A DNA stretch of 64,000 bases from Tectiglobus sp965215755 (GCA_965215755.1 OZ244119.1:2666001-2730000); one strand, 5' to 3'. Positions 24,818 to 34,923 are shown, counted from the stretch's first letter. A program made the numbers and translations. The notes: a model not told the origin generated them from the sequence alone.

Positions 24818-25738
24818 TTAGGCGGAAGCAAAGAAGGTCTGGCCGAGATTGGCCGGCGCATTGAGGCGTGCCTTGGTGCGATCATACGAGATCAGAACAA
24901 GTACGACGATGGTCGCAAGATATGGCAGCATTGATAAGAGCTGCGGCTCGATCTCCAGACCCAATGCCTGACTATGCAGCTGGACGATGGTTATACCTCC
25001 AAAAAGATAGGCGCCGAACAGAACGCGCCAGGCTCGCCATGCTGCGAACACGACAAGTGCGAGCGCAATCCAACCGCGTCCGGCAGTCATGTTCTCCACC
25101 CACAGCGGTGTCTGTACCAATGATAGGTAGGCTCCGCCAAGCCCCGCGCAGGCACCACCGAACAAAATAGCGGCATAGCGGTAGGCAACGACGGGATAGC
25201 CGATGGTGTGGGCGGCGTCGTGATTTTCCCCGATGGCGCGGATAATCAGGCCATGTCTCGTGCGGCTGAGAAACCAGGCAACGGCTACGACCAGCAGAAA
25301 CGACATATACACAAGGATATCGTGACCCAGTAACAATGGCCCAATGATGGGTAAATCGCTGACGCCGGGAATTGAAAGCTTGGGCAGTGCAGGTGTTGAT
25401 TTTCCCGAGTACGCTTGTCCGACTAAGGCCGCGAGCCCCAATCCGAACATTGTCAATGCCAGCCCGGTTGCGACCTGATTGGCGAGCAATGTCTGAGTGA
25501 GGACAGCGAACAAGAGGGCCATCAAGGCTCCGCACAAAATGGCGGCTGCGATGCCTGCAACATAACTGCCCGTCTCGATGGTGGTCGCGAAACCGGCGAT
25601 GGCACCGATAATCATCATGCCTTCGACGCCGAGATTCAAAACTCCGGACTTCTCTACGACGAGTTCGCCGATGGCTGCGAACACAAGTGGTGTTGCTGCT
25701 ATGATGACGCCGATGAGAATGTTTACCAGGAGATCCAT
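24818..25738 (-). CDS. ABC transporter permease (BMP-type nucleoside importer)
   Basis: 306 aa with about eight hydrophobic helices. It is of the NupQ/YufQ type, recognisable by EKSGVLNLGVEGMMIIGA at about residues 30-47 and IRAIGENHDAAHTIGYPV in the cytoplasmic coupling region. GGAG eight bases before ATG 25738 sets the start. It pairs with the adjacent larger permease to form the membrane channel. Confidence 0.92.
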   Translation of the reverse strand: MDLLVNILIGVIIAATPLVFAAIGELVVEKSGVLNLGVEGMMIIGAIAGFATTIETGSYVAGIAAAILCGALMALLFAVLTQTLLANQVATGLALTMFGLGLAALVGQAYSGKSTPALPKLSIPGVSDLPIIGPLLLGHDILVYMSFLLVVAVAWFLSRTRHGLIIRAIGENHDAAHTIGYPVVAYRYAAILFGGACAGLGGAYLSLVQTPLWVENMTAGRGWIALALVVFAAWRAWRVLFGAYLFGGITIVQLHSQALGLEIEPQLLSMLPYLATIVVLVLISYDRTKARLNAPANLGQTFFASA

Positions 25739-25751
25739 GCTCAATTCTCCA

Positions 25752-26840
25752 TCATTCGGCGGGTTGGGTGGTCGCTACCGGCACTGGTGCGGTTCTTCGC
25801 AGGCGATAGTTCACGAAGATATCCGTCGCGAGCAGGAAGAACAGCAGGAGACCCTGGAAGACGTGTGTCGTTGCTGCTGGCAGACTCATTGAGATCTGCG
25901 CAGACTCGCCTCCGATATAGGTCAGTGCCAGCAGTAACCCGCCGAGCAATACGCCGATGGGGTGTAGGCGTCCAAGGAAGGCGACAATGATTGCCGTGAA
26001 ACCATATCCAACAGGCAGTGCCGGTACCAATTGGCCAACCGGGCCGGTTGCTTCGAAGACGCCTGCGAGGCCGGCGAGCCCGCCCGAAATCATGAAGCAT
26101 AGCCAGACAAGGCGGTTGCTCGAAAAGCCGGCGAAGCGGGCTGCACGCGGTGCCTGCCCGACAACTTTGATTTGGAACCCAATGATATGCGAGCGCAGCA
26201 CAATCCATGCGACGAGAACAACAAGCAGAGCAACAATAAAGCCGACATGGGCACGGGTTTGTTCAACCAAAATCGGTAGCGTTGCTGAATCATGAAACAG
26301 CCGGCTCTCGGGGAAATTCTGTCCGTCCGGATCACGCAGAGGACCGTGCACCAACATGCTGAGTAGTAACGTAGCCACATAGACCAGCATCAGGCTAACG
26401 AGGATTTCATTCGTATTCAGGCGCGTGCGCAGGAATGCCGGGATCGCCGCCCAGGCCATGCCGCCCAGAATACCAGCTAGGCAGACGACTGGCAGGACCC
26501 AGATACCTTCGACTTCGTAGAGCGCGAGAGCCGCAGCACCGCCTGAGAGAGCACCGAGCGTGAATTGGCCTTCGGCGCCAATATTCCAGACACCGGCACG
26601 AAAGCCGAGAGCGAGGCCAACCCCAATGAGAATTAGTGGTGTCGCCTTAACCATCAACTCGGATAGCGAGTAAACTGAGGTTAGAGGTTCCACGAATATT
26701 AGATAAGTCGCTCTGGCTGGATCCGTGCCAAGAATTGTGAACAAGGCAAACCCGGCTGCAACGGTCAACGCCAGAGCAATGAAGGGCGTTGCGTAGAGCA
26801 TCGCGATCGAGGGTTCTTTGCGTGGCTCAATTCTAAGCAT
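25752..26840 (-). CDS. ABC transporter permease (BMP-type nucleoside importer)
   Basis: 362 aa, NupP-type partner permease. It has an extended N-terminus, then many TM segments with FRAGVWNIGAEGQFTLGAL at about 89-107 and IKVVGQAPRAARFAGFSS as the coupling helix. The start is ATG 26840, preceded by GGGGAGG and overlapping the ATPase stop by 8 bases (translational coupling). An ATG at 26867 lies further inside the ATPase gene. Confidence 0.92.
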   Translation of the reverse strand: MLRIEPRKEPSIAMLYATPFIALALTVAAGFALFTILGTDPARATYLIFVEPLTSVYSLSELMVKATPLILIGVGLALGFRAGVWNIGAEGQFTLGALSGGAAALALYEVEGIWVLPVVCLAGILGGMAWAAIPAFLRTRLNTNEILVSLMLVYVATLLLSMLVHGPLRDPDGQNFPESRLFHDSATLPILVEQTRAHVGFIVALLVVLVAWIVLRSHIIGFQIKVVGQAPRAARFAGFSSNRLVWLCFMISGGLAGLAGVFEATGPVGQLVPALPVGYGFTAIIVAFLGRLHPIGVLLGGLLLALTYIGGESAQISMSLPAATTHVFQGLLLFFLLATDIFVNYRLRRTAPVPVATTQPAE

Positions 26841-28389
26841 GCCCGGCCTCCCCGTTGGCCATTTCATTCATGGTCGCACCGTCATCCCTGCCTCCCATGT
26901 CGAGGCCGATCGACTCAATTGTCACGTCGGCGACGTTCTTGGCAGAGGTGAGCCGGCCATTCGCGATGACGGAAATGCGATCTGATATCGCGAGGAGTTC
27001 ATCCAGATCCTGAGAGATAATGAGAACAGCCGTGCCGCTCTTGGCCAGTTGGATCAGGGCATTGTGGATAGCGGCTGCAGCGCCTGCATCGACACCCCAT
27101 GTCGGCTGCGAGGCAACCAAGACGGTCGGGGCTTGGAGGATCTCGCGGCCCATGATGAATTTTTGGAGGTTCCCACCGGAAAGACTGCGGGCGGCATGGT
27201 CCACTCCTGCTGTTCGAACATCGAACGCCGCAACGATATCATGTGAGAACTTTTCCGAGGCGGTTAAGTCTATGAAACCGGCTTTGGTTAGTTGTTTGCG
27301 GACACGGGCAGATAGTGCCGTGTTTTCCACGAGTGACATGCCTGGTACTGCGCCATGGCCCAGGCGTTCTTCCGGAACGCAGCACATGCCCAATGCGCGT
27401 CGCTGATCCGGCCCATATCGACCGATCGCCTGGCCATCGAGCTCGATAGCACTTTGCTGCTCAATCGTGCGTTCGCCGATAAGGACTTCCATCAGCTCTT
27501 CTTGGCCGTTGCCTGCCACGCCGGCAACGCCGAGGATTTCACCACCGCGTACATTCAGTGAAATGTTTCTCAGTGATACACCAAATTGATGATGGCTCGG
27601 CAGCGTAACATCGTTGAGCTGGAGGCGGACGTTGCCAATTTCAGTGTTTTCGCGCTTGGCCGGAACCAAGACGGTCCCGATCATCAGTTCGGCCAGGCTC
27701 TTGTTTGTTTCTTCTGATGGCACACAGGTGGCCACGACCTTGCCGCCGCGTAGAATGGTGGCGTGGTCACAAAGTGTCCGGATTTCTTCGAGCTTGTGCG
27801 AGATGTAGAGGATAGAGCATCCATCCTTGGCCAGCTGCCTTAGGGTCTTAAACAGTACATCGACCTCTTGCGGAGTGAGGACCGATGTTGGTTCGTCCAT
27901 GATAATGAGACGCGGGTTTTGGAGCAGGCAGCGCACGATTTCGACGCGCTGACGTTGACCGACTGACAGGTCTCCAACAATGCGAGATGGATCGAGCCTC
28001 AGTCCATAGCGTTCTGACACGTCGACAATACGACCACGCAAGTCACCTCTTGCGAGTTCGGGACTGATACCTAACTCAATATTTTCCGACACCGTCAGGG
28101 CTTCGAACAGAGAGAAGTGCTGGAAGACCATGCCGATACCTTGGCGTCGGGCCTGGGCTGGATTGGGGGGGGCGAAAGGGTCCCCTTGAAATCTCATTGT
28201 GCCGCTGTCGGGGCGCAGAACGCCGTAAATCATTTTGACGAGTGTCGACTTGCCGGCACCATTCTCTCCCAGTAAGGCATGGATTTCACCCGGAGCAATG
28301 CAGAACGAGACGTCATCATTCGCCAGGACACCGGGGAATGATTTTGTCAAACCGTTGAGTTCAAGCACGTATTGGCTGGACTGTGGCAT
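26833..28389 (-). CDS. ABC transporter ATP-binding protein, two fused nucleotide-binding domains
   Basis: 518 aa tandem ATPase of the sugar/nucleoside (NupO/YufO) type. Domain 1: Walker A GENGAGKST near residue 38, signature LSVGQRQRVE, Walker B LIIMDEPT. Domain 2 has a degenerate Walker A (GVAGNGQEEL), signature LSGGNLQKF, and ASQPTWGVD in place of a classical Walker B. This asymmetry is normal for the family. ATG 28389 has GGGGAG upstream. The open frame extending to 28662 overlaps xdhC antisense-free and is not conserved. Overlaps the xdhC 3' end by 29 bases. Confidence 0.94.
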   Translation of the reverse strand: MPQSSQYVLELNGLTKSFPGVLANDDVSFCIAPGEIHALLGENGAGKSTLVKMIYGVLRPDSGTMRFQGDPFAPPNPAQARRQGIGMVFQHFSLFEALTVSENIELGISPELARGDLRGRIVDVSERYGLRLDPSRIVGDLSVGQRQRVEIVRCLLQNPRLIIMDEPTSVLTPQEVDVLFKTLRQLAKDGCSILYISHKLEEIRTLCDHATILRGGKVVATCVPSEETNKSLAELMIGTVLVPAKRENTEIGNVRLQLNDVTLPSHHQFGVSLRNISLNVRGGEILGVAGVAGNGQEELMEVLIGERTIEQQSAIELDGQAIGRYGPDQRRALGMCCVPEERLGHGAVPGMSLVENTALSARVRKQLTKAGFIDLTASEKFSHDIVAAFDVRTAGVDHAARSLSGGNLQKFIMGREILQAPTVLVASQPTWGVDAGAAAAIHNALIQLAKSGTAVLIISQDLDELLAISDRISVIANGRLTSAKNVADVTIESIGLDMGGRDDGATMNEMANGEAGHA

Positions 28390-29443
28390 GCTGCTCCCCG
28401 GCGGGTCTGTCCAAATTCCTGATCGCGCATTTTTCGCTTTGCGCGATGAGTTGTGCCACGATGGCAATGGCAATGGTCGCTGGCTCTTTGCCGTTGATAT
28501 TGTCAATACCGACCGGGCAATGAAGCTGCAACAATGCTGTCTCACCGACGCCGCCATCACGCAACCGTTTAAAGAACCGCGAACGTTTGGTTTGCGAGCC
28601 GATGAGGCCGAGGAAGCCGAAGTCAGGTTTGATAAGAAGTGCGTGGCAGATCTCAAGATCAATCGCGTGCGAATAGGTTAGGACGACATGGAATGCATCA
28701 ACGGGAGCTGCCGCTGCAATTCTTGCGGGTTCACGTGCCACAATTTTGTGCACGTGGTCATGGCTCTCGTCCGGGAAACGTTCCTGATGCGTATCAACCC
28801 AATGCACTTCGAAGGGTAGATCTGAAATGATTTTGACGATGGCCCGGCCGACGTGGCCTGCGCCGTAGACAAACAGCGGGATGTGTGCCGATGGGGCAGG
28901 CTCGATAAAGTATGTTTCGCCTTTGTATGGCTGTGTGAGCCTTGGTTTCGAGTTCTCGTCTGCGCACCCTGTCGTATCGAGCATGCCAGGAACTTGGCGT
29001 GCGCCCACTCTTGTGTCTTGGTGAGTGCTCTGAACAAGCACTGGAACGCCAGATACCGTTGGCCGGATTGCGATGCCGTCTTTGCCGGCGCCTGACCATT
29101 GGGCGACCAGATTATCGATTTCTTCAGTGCCATATCTTTCGAATAGGACGCGGACTGCGCCGCCGCAACATTGACCAAGGGCCGGCCCTAAAGGCCATGC
29201 CCGAAAATCGCGCAACCAGCGGCTATCAGGTTTTTCTTTGAGTAATTTTCGTGCATGGGCGATGGCCTCATATTCAAGACGACCTCCGCCAATGGTCCCA
29301 TAAGTTTGTTCTTTGCCGACCAGCATCGAGGCACCAATTTCGCGCGGTGTGGAGCCATCCGTCTGGGCGACAACAAGGCGAACAAACGGGCATGAAATGC
29401 CGTGTTTGGCAGCCGTGTCATCAATGACGTGGCAAAGCGTCAT
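28361..29443 (-). CDS. xdhC: Xanthine dehydrogenase accessory protein XdhC
   Basis: 360 aa. XdhC binds molybdenum cofactor, protects its sulfurated form and inserts it into XdhB. N-terminal XdhC/CoxI domain: GSTPREIGASMLV, TIGGGRLEYEA, GQCCGGAVRVLFE. The C-terminal Rossmann domain begins LFVYGAGHVG near residue 190 and includes LTYSHAIDLEIC and LGLIGSQTKRSRF. Its start overlaps the xdhB stop (ATGA), so it is coupled to the enzyme subunits. Confidence 0.95.
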   Translation of the reverse strand: MTLCHVIDDTAAKHGISCPFVRLVVAQTDGSTPREIGASMLVGKEQTYGTIGGGRLEYEAIAHARKLLKEKPDSRWLRDFRAWPLGPALGQCCGGAVRVLFERYGTEEIDNLVAQWSGAGKDGIAIRPTVSGVPVLVQSTHQDTRVGARQVPGMLDTTGCADENSKPRLTQPYKGETYFIEPAPSAHIPLFVYGAGHVGRAIVKIISDLPFEVHWVDTHQERFPDESHDHVHKIVAREPARIAAAAPVDAFHVVLTYSHAIDLEICHALLIKPDFGFLGLIGSQTKRSRFFKRLRDGGVGETALLQLHCPVGIDNINGKEPATIAIAIVAQLIAQSEKCAIRNLDRPAGEQHATVQPIRA

Positions 29444-31797
29444 AGGGCGCCTCTCGTGCCTGCCCGGCGCAAGCGATCAACGGCAAAGAGGACACGCTCG
29501 GGTGTTGCGGGGGCGTCGAGGGCCGGATAGGCCTTGCCGCTGGCGCAGGCGTTCACTGCGTCTGACAGGGCGAGCAATGCGGAGATGCCAAGCATCAGCG
29601 GAGGTTCACCGACGGCTTTCGATCGGTGAATTGTTGCTTCTGCGTTTTCACCACGGTCAAATAAGTTGATGCGCATGTCAGGCGCGCGGTCGGCGCATGT
29701 TGGGATCTTGTAAGTAGAAGGGGCATGCGTCATGAGGCGACCGTCATCATTCCAAACCAACTCCTCCATCGTCAACCAGCCGGCACCCTGGACAAAGCCA
29801 CCTTCGATCTGACCCAAGTCGAGCACCGGGTTCAGGGACTTGCCGACATCATGGAGAATGTCGACACGCAACAGGCGGTTCTCGCCGGTCAGTGTGTCGA
29901 TGGCTGCTTCCGTGACAGCTGCACCGTACGCGAAATAGAGAAATGGTCTTCCTCGGCCTTCGGCTTTATCCCAGCTGATTTTAGGCGTTGCATAGAAGCC
30001 GGTTGCCGAAAGTGAGATGCGCGCCATGTAGGCCTGCATGATGGCTTCGTCGAATGTCAGTGTCTTTGTGCCGGCTTCCACATGACCGGATCTGAAACGG
30101 ATACTCTCCGGGGTGCACTGATATTGCTCGCTCAGAAAATCGATCAATCGCTGCTTGATCTTCTTCGCAGCATTGGCAGCTGCCATACCGTTGAGGTCTG
30201 AGCCGGATGAGGCGGCGGTTGCTGATGTGTTGGGAACCTTTGCTGTCGTTGTTGCTGTGATCTTGACCCGGGCAAGGTCGACTTGGAATTCTTCAGCGAC
30301 AACCTGTGCGACCTTGGTGAAAAGGCCTTGTCCCATTTCTGTGCCACCGTGATTGAGACCGATTGAGCCATCGTTGTAGACGTGGATCAATGCGCCGGCC
30401 TGGTTCAGAAATGATTTTGTAAATGAGATCCCGAACTTGACCGGTGTTATGGCAATACCGCGCTTTATGATTGTGTTGTCTGCATTCCAGGAGTGAATGT
30501 CTTCGCGGCGTTTCCGGTAGTCAGAGCTGCGCAAAAGTTCATCGAAGATATCCTGAATAACGCAATCTTCGACTTTCATCTGATACGGCGTGATGGAACG
30601 CGAGCCATTCCGGATTGTCTTGTGGTCGTAGAAGTTGGCTTGCCGAACTGCCAGAGGATCAAGATCCAGATGATGCGCGATATGATCGATGACCCGTTCT
30701 ATGCCGACCATGCCTTGTGGACCGCCGAAGCCGCGGAATGCCGTGTTCGACTGTGTATTTGTCTTACAACGGAATGACGTGATGCGCGTGGCTGGTAAGT
30801 AATAACAGTTGTCGGCATGAAACATGGCGCGATCGCCGATTGGCTCAGAAAGATCCCACGACATGCCGCAACGCAGGGCCTGATCAAATTCGATGCCAAG
30901 GATCTGGCCGTCATCAGTAAATCCGACCTTGTAATCGATCCGAAAGTCGTGCCGCTTGCCTGTTATCATGATGTCGTCGTCGCGGTCATAGACGACTTTT
31001 GTAGGCCGGCCGGTTGATCTGGCGACGAGCGCTGCGGTGCAGGCAGGGAGATTGCCCTGGCTTTCCTTGCCGCCGAAGGCTCCACCCATTCTACGGACTT
31101 CAATTGTGACGGCGTGGTTGGGGACGCCAAGAACATGAGCAACCTTATGCTGGATTTCTGTCGGGTGCTGCGTTGAAGAAAAGACGGTTATGTCATCATC
31201 TTCTCCGGGCAGTGCCATTGCAGCCTGGCCTTCTAGATAGAAGTGTTCCTGACCTCCAATATCAATTCTGCCATCCAATTTATGTGGAGCTGAGGTGATG
31301 GCCGTTGCCGTGTCGCCATGGCCCATCGTGTAGGGTGCTTCAAGGAACGATTGCGCGTTCATAGCGTCGTCAATTGAGAGAATGGCGGGAAGAGGTTCTA
31401 GCTCGATCTTGGCAAGTCTCGCAGCCTTGCGGGCTTGTTCCTGTGTTTCAGCTGCGACGGCAAACAAAGACTGACCCCAGTACGAAATCAGCTCTTCGGC
31501 AAACATCGGATCGTCACCGACGATCGGGCTGACGTCGTTGTGGCCTGGAATGTCGTCCGCCGTGAAGACTGCCACCACACCCTCGGCAGCAGCAACATCT
31601 GTGAGATCCAGTTTTTTGATCTTGGCGTGGGCGATGCTGCTTTGCGCGATATGAACATGCAGCAGGCCGGGTGGTTCCGGCATATCATCGATATAGATTG
31701 CTTCGCCGCTGACATGTTTATGGGCGCTGTCGTGTCGAATGCTGTGCCCGATGCCGCCGTTCGGGGCACCGAGTGGATGTTGAACCTGTCCACTCAT
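29440..31797 (-). CDS. xdhB: Xanthine dehydrogenase, molybdopterin-binding large subunit
   Basis: 785 aa molybdenum hydroxylase subunit that oxidises hypoxanthine and xanthine to urate. N-terminal a/b hammerhead domain (HVSGEAIYIDDMPEPPG), then molybdopterin-binding regions: RRMGGAFGGKE near 235, TAFRGFGGPQG near 345, and a C-terminal KAVGEPPLML segment bearing the catalytic Glu of the family. Length is normal for bacterial XdhB. Overlaps xdhA by 4 bases and xdhC by 4 bases. Confidence 0.96.
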   Translation of the reverse strand: MSGQVQHPLGAPNGGIGHSIRHDSAHKHVSGEAIYIDDMPEPPGLLHVHIAQSSIAHAKIKKLDLTDVAAAEGVVAVFTADDIPGHNDVSPIVGDDPMFAEELISYWGQSLFAVAAETQEQARKAARLAKIELEPLPAILSIDDAMNAQSFLEAPYTMGHGDTATAITSAPHKLDGRIDIGGQEHFYLEGQAAMALPGEDDDITVFSSTQHPTEIQHKVAHVLGVPNHAVTIEVRRMGGAFGGKESQGNLPACTAALVARSTGRPTKVVYDRDDDIMITGKRHDFRIDYKVGFTDDGQILGIEFDQALRCGMSWDLSEPIGDRAMFHADNCYYLPATRITSFRCKTNTQSNTAFRGFGGPQGMVGIERVIDHIAHHLDLDPLAVRQANFYDHKTIRNGSRSITPYQMKVEDCVIQDIFDELLRSSDYRKRREDIHSWNADNTIIKRGIAITPVKFGISFTKSFLNQAGALIHVYNDGSIGLNHGGTEMGQGLFTKVAQVVAEEFQVDLARVKITATTTAKVPNTSATAASSGSDLNGMAAANAAKKIKQRLIDFLSEQYQCTPESIRFRSGHVEAGTKTLTFDEAIMQAYMARISLSATGFYATPKISWDKAEGRGRPFLYFAYGAAVTEAAIDTLTGENRLLRVDILHDVGKSLNPVLDLGQIEGGFVQGAGWLTMEELVWNDDGRLMTHAPSTYKIPTCADRAPDMRINLFDRGENAEATIHRSKAVGEPPLMLGISALLALSDAVNACASGKAYPALDAPATPERVLFAVDRLRRAGTRGAL

Positions 31798-33248
31798 ATC
31801 GTCACCGCCCGCGGTCCAACGAGTTGCGATTGCTGGGTGGCTGCCGTTGTTTCAATGAAGTACCTGCGAAGCAAATTCTTTGCCGTCAGCATGCGATACG
31901 CTGGTGTGGCGCGCATGTCTCCGATTGGCGTGTAGTCGGCCTCGAATGCTGTGGTGGCTTTCTCGATCGTATCAGCCGTCCAGGGTTGTCCGGTTAGTTC
32001 TCGTTCAACGGCACTGGCGCGTAGTGGGGTTGCGGCCATGCCGCCGAAAGCGATCCTTGCCTCGCTGACAACACCATTGCTTATCGATACATTGAAACAC
32101 CCGCAAAGGGCTGAGATGTCCTGATCAAATCGCTTGGAGACCTTGTAGCAACGCAGCTGCTCGGGATCCTCGAGTAGAGGGATTTCGATAGCTTCGATGA
32201 ACTCTCCCGGTGCGCGATCTTGTTCGCCATAGGCGATGAAAAACTTGTCGATGGGCACGCGGCGGCGTGTGGTCTGTTTGCGCAGAATGACGTCTGCGCC
32301 CAGCGCCATGAGGGCCGGGGAGGTGTCTCCGATCGGTGATCCATTGGCGACGTTGCCGCATATCGTACCGGCGCTGCGAACCTGTACTGCACCGATCCGC
32401 CTAATGAGTTCGCCGAAATCAGGAAAGGCCTGGCTGATTGCTTGCTGTGCGTCTGCGTATGTCGCTGCCGCGCCGATTGTGAGTTTGTCCTCAGAAAGAT
32501 CGGCTTTGCGCAGCTCCTGGATTTGTGAGATGTGGATCGTTTTGGGTAGTTCTCGCAGCTGCTTGGTGACCCAAAGGCCGACGTCGGTTGCGCCGGCGAC
32601 AATCACCGCGTCTGGATTGGCTGCACAGGCCTCGGCCAGCTCATCCGCCGTTGATGGTATGATGCAATGGGCCTTACCATGCTTGATTTCAGAGCAATGC
32701 CCGATTTCCTGCATGAGGTCTTGTTCATGCTGCATGCGCAGTTGGTCCCAATCAGGACGTTCGTGAACGGCATTTGCTTCTGCAGCAGCAATCAGCGGGC
32801 CATACCCGGTGCAACGGCATAAGTTGCCAGCCAAGCTATCGGATATCGTTTCCTTGTCTGGTTGAGCCTGATGGAAGCCCATCACGTAAAGCGACATGAC
32901 AAAACCAGGCGTGCAAAAGCCACATTGAGAGGCATGACTGTCAACGATCGACTGTTGCGCTGGATGGAGAGCTTTGTTTGGTCCGGTCAGTCCTTCGATA
33001 GTGACGACTGATTTGCCATGTACCATCGGCATGAAGTGTATGCAGGCATTCACGGCACGGTATTGGAGTGTGCCTGATTTGAGCTCACCAATGGCCACCG
33101 TGCATGCGCCGCAGTCACCCTCGGCGCATCCTTCTTTGGTCCCGGTCAATCGTTTGGTTGAGCGAAGATACTGCAGCAATGTCATTGTTGGCGGTGCGCT
33201 GATGGTTTCGCGTACACCATTCAAGACAAATGTGATCTCGCTGTTCAT
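31794..33248 (-). CDS. xdhA: Xanthine dehydrogenase, FeS/FAD small subunit
   Basis: 484 aa. Two [2Fe-2S] clusters: plant-ferredoxin type CAEGDCGACTVAI (about residues 38-50) and the helical CGFCTPGFVMS / CRCTGYGPL pair (about 110-150). The FAD-binding domain (about 190-370) contains VAGATDVGLWVTKQ and TICGNVANGSPIGD, followed by a C-terminal CO-dehydrogenase-flavoprotein-like domain. It passes electrons from the Mo site to NAD. Transcribed 14 bases after the 8-oxoguanine deaminase gene. Confidence 0.96.
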   Translation of the reverse strand: MNSEITFVLNGVRETISAPPTMTLLQYLRSTKRLTGTKEGCAEGDCGACTVAIGELKSGTLQYRAVNACIHFMPMVHGKSVVTIEGLTGPNKALHPAQQSIVDSHASQCGFCTPGFVMSLYVMGFHQAQPDKETISDSLAGNLCRCTGYGPLIAAAEANAVHERPDWDQLRMQHEQDLMQEIGHCSEIKHGKAHCIIPSTADELAEACAANPDAVIVAGATDVGLWVTKQLRELPKTIHISQIQELRKADLSEDKLTIGAAATYADAQQAISQAFPDFGELIRRIGAVQVRSAGTICGNVANGSPIGDTSPALMALGADVILRKQTTRRRVPIDKFFIAYGEQDRAPGEFIEAIEIPLLEDPEQLRCYKVSKRFDQDISALCGCFNVSISNGVVSEARIAFGGMAATPLRASAVERELTGQPWTADTIEKATTAFEADYTPIGDMRATPAYRMLTAKNLLRRYFIETTAATQQSQLVGPRAVTI

Positions 33249-33262
33249 GTCCTATGCCTGCT

Positions 33263-34603
33263 TTACTGCATCAATGCCCGCGCCCGCTCTTGTGCCCGCT
33301 GAACAAGAGAGGGGAGTTCGACGCCTCGCAATTCGTTATCTTGAACAATGGGGTTGCCCTCGACAACGACATCGCGGGCGAGGAAAGGCCCGCAGAAGAT
33401 CAGAGCGGCAACCGGATCCCAAGCACCAGCAGCCTCCAGTCCACTGGCGTCCCACACAACAAGGTCAGCACGCTTGCCAGGGGCAAGACTGCCGCAATCA
33501 TCACGACCCAAAGTTTCGGCGCCGCCGCGTGTCGCAAGCTCCAGCACCTCGCGGGCTGTTATCGAGTTGGCTCCGTTCTGGACACGTTGCAAGAGTAAAG
33601 CCTGTCGCGCCTCATTCAGCAAATGTGCGGAATCATTCGATGCGGAACCGTCGACGCCAAGGCCGATTTTAACGCCTGCATCTCGCATGGCTCTGATAGG
33701 TGCGATACCCGAACCGAGCCGGCAGTTAGAGCAGGGACAATGCGCTACCCCAGTGCCTGTGTTGGCAAATAGGTTGATCTCGTTGTTGTTGAGTTTTACG
33801 CAGTGAGCGTGCCAGACATCGTCCCCGACCCATCCAAGCTCTTCAGCGTATTGGCCTGGCAGACAGCCGAATGTTTCCATCGAATAGGCAACGTCTTCGT
33901 CATTCTCCGCCAGGTGTGTGTGCAGCATGACGTTCTTATCACGGGCCAGTATCGCCGTTTCGCGCATCAGATTGCGACTGACAGAGAAGGGTGAGCAAGG
34001 TGCCAGGCCGACGCGAACCATCGCACCATCTGATGCATCGTGGTGGGCATCAATCACGCGAATGCTGTCGGCAAGGATGGTTTCCTCACACTCAATGAGA
34101 TGATCGGGTGGTAAACCGCCCTCGCTTTCGCCGATGCTCATCGAGCCACGCGTTGCGTGAAACCGAATGCCGATAGTGTGGGCAGCCTCTATCGTGTCAT
34201 CCAGGCGCGCACCGTTTGGATAGAGATACAAGTGATCGGAACTCATCGTGCAGCCGGAGCGCGCCAACTCGGCAAGACCAAGCTGTGCTGAGACAAAGAC
34301 ATCTGCCGGCGTCATGCGCGACCAGATTGGATATAGCGTCTTCAACCAACCGAATAGGAGTGCATCCTGTCCGCCCGGCACCGCGCGGGTCAATGTTTGG
34401 AACAGGTGATGATGGGTGTTGACCAGTCCTGGTGTCACAACACAGCCTGTCGCGTCAATGATCGTGTCAGCAGTGCGGTCAAGGCTGGGACCAACAGCTT
34501 CGATCACTCCGTCCTGGCAGAACAGATCTGCGCTTGCGATCTCACGACGATCGTCGTCCATGGTCACCAGCACATCAGCATTCTGTATCAGGAGTGTCGG
34601 CAT
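33263..34603 (-). CDS. 8-oxoguanine deaminase
   Basis: 446 aa amidohydrolase of the cytosine-deaminase-like group that contains 8-oxoguanine deaminase (8-oxoguanine to urate). Metal ligands: VNTHHHLFQ near residue 63, a His in LHTHLAEN, WHAHCVKL and the Asp in LGVDGSASND. The LARSGCTMSSDHLYLYPNG segment is characteristic of the 8-oxoguanine group. Linked to xdhABC and the purine importer it would feed oxidised guanine into urate. First gene of the block, so the promoter lies in 34604-34923. Substrate specificity is inferred from family and context. Confidence 0.88.
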   Translation of the reverse strand: MPTLLIQNADVLVTMDDDRREIASADLFCQDGVIEAVGPSLDRTADTIIDATGCVVTPGLVNTHHHLFQTLTRAVPGGQDALLFGWLKTLYPIWSRMTPADVFVSAQLGLAELARSGCTMSSDHLYLYPNGARLDDTIEAAHTIGIRFHATRGSMSIGESEGGLPPDHLIECEETILADSIRVIDAHHDASDGAMVRVGLAPCSPFSVSRNLMRETAILARDKNVMLHTHLAENDEDVAYSMETFGCLPGQYAEELGWVGDDVWHAHCVKLNNNEINLFANTGTGVAHCPCSNCRLGSGIAPIRAMRDAGVKIGLGVDGSASNDSAHLLNEARQALLLQRVQNGANSITAREVLELATRGGAETLGRDDCGSLAPGKRADLVVWDASGLEAAGAWDPVAALIFCGPFLARDVVVEGNPIVQDNELRGVELPSLVQRAQERARALMQ

Positions 34604-34923
34604 GAATGCATTCTTCGGTTTGAAAGTCTTGCAAGCGGTTTGGCAAGCAGTGTCATTCAGTCATCGTTGTTTGGATAGTAGCTTCAAACGGCGGCGGCAA
34701 CTGTTCGAAATTTTTTGAAGCACTTAAAGGTGGCGTTGGTTGAGGCCCGCTTGTCCTCCTACGTCGCCCAACACATGACCAAGAATTAGCGGTATTGCCA
34801 TCTTCTATTCGGGGTATCGACCTCGACGAGCCATCCGTTCCGACCTGGTGAACCACGAGATCCACGGATCACCGGGGTATCGATGGCATCCAAATCGATC
34901 GACATCAATCATGGACCAAATGA
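34604..34923. other. Upstream region of the purine operon
   Basis: No gene is seen. It must hold the promoter of the leftward nine-gene purine block. Near the start (34630-34650) there is CTTGC-N10-GCAAG, a possible small operator. I do not see a purine-riboswitch core. At 34911 an ATG opens a short frame that would join the truncated gene to the right after a one-base shift. Confidence 0.45.

Noticed and set aside
28390..28662. N-terminal extension of the ABC ATPase
   Set aside because: It lies inside xdhC and has no family similarity; the ATPase domain begins just after ATG 28389, which has a GGGGAG site.
34604..34923. Purine (guanine/xanthine-type) riboswitch in front of the purine block
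   Set aside because: I looked for the conserved three-way junction loops on the minus strand and did not see them.
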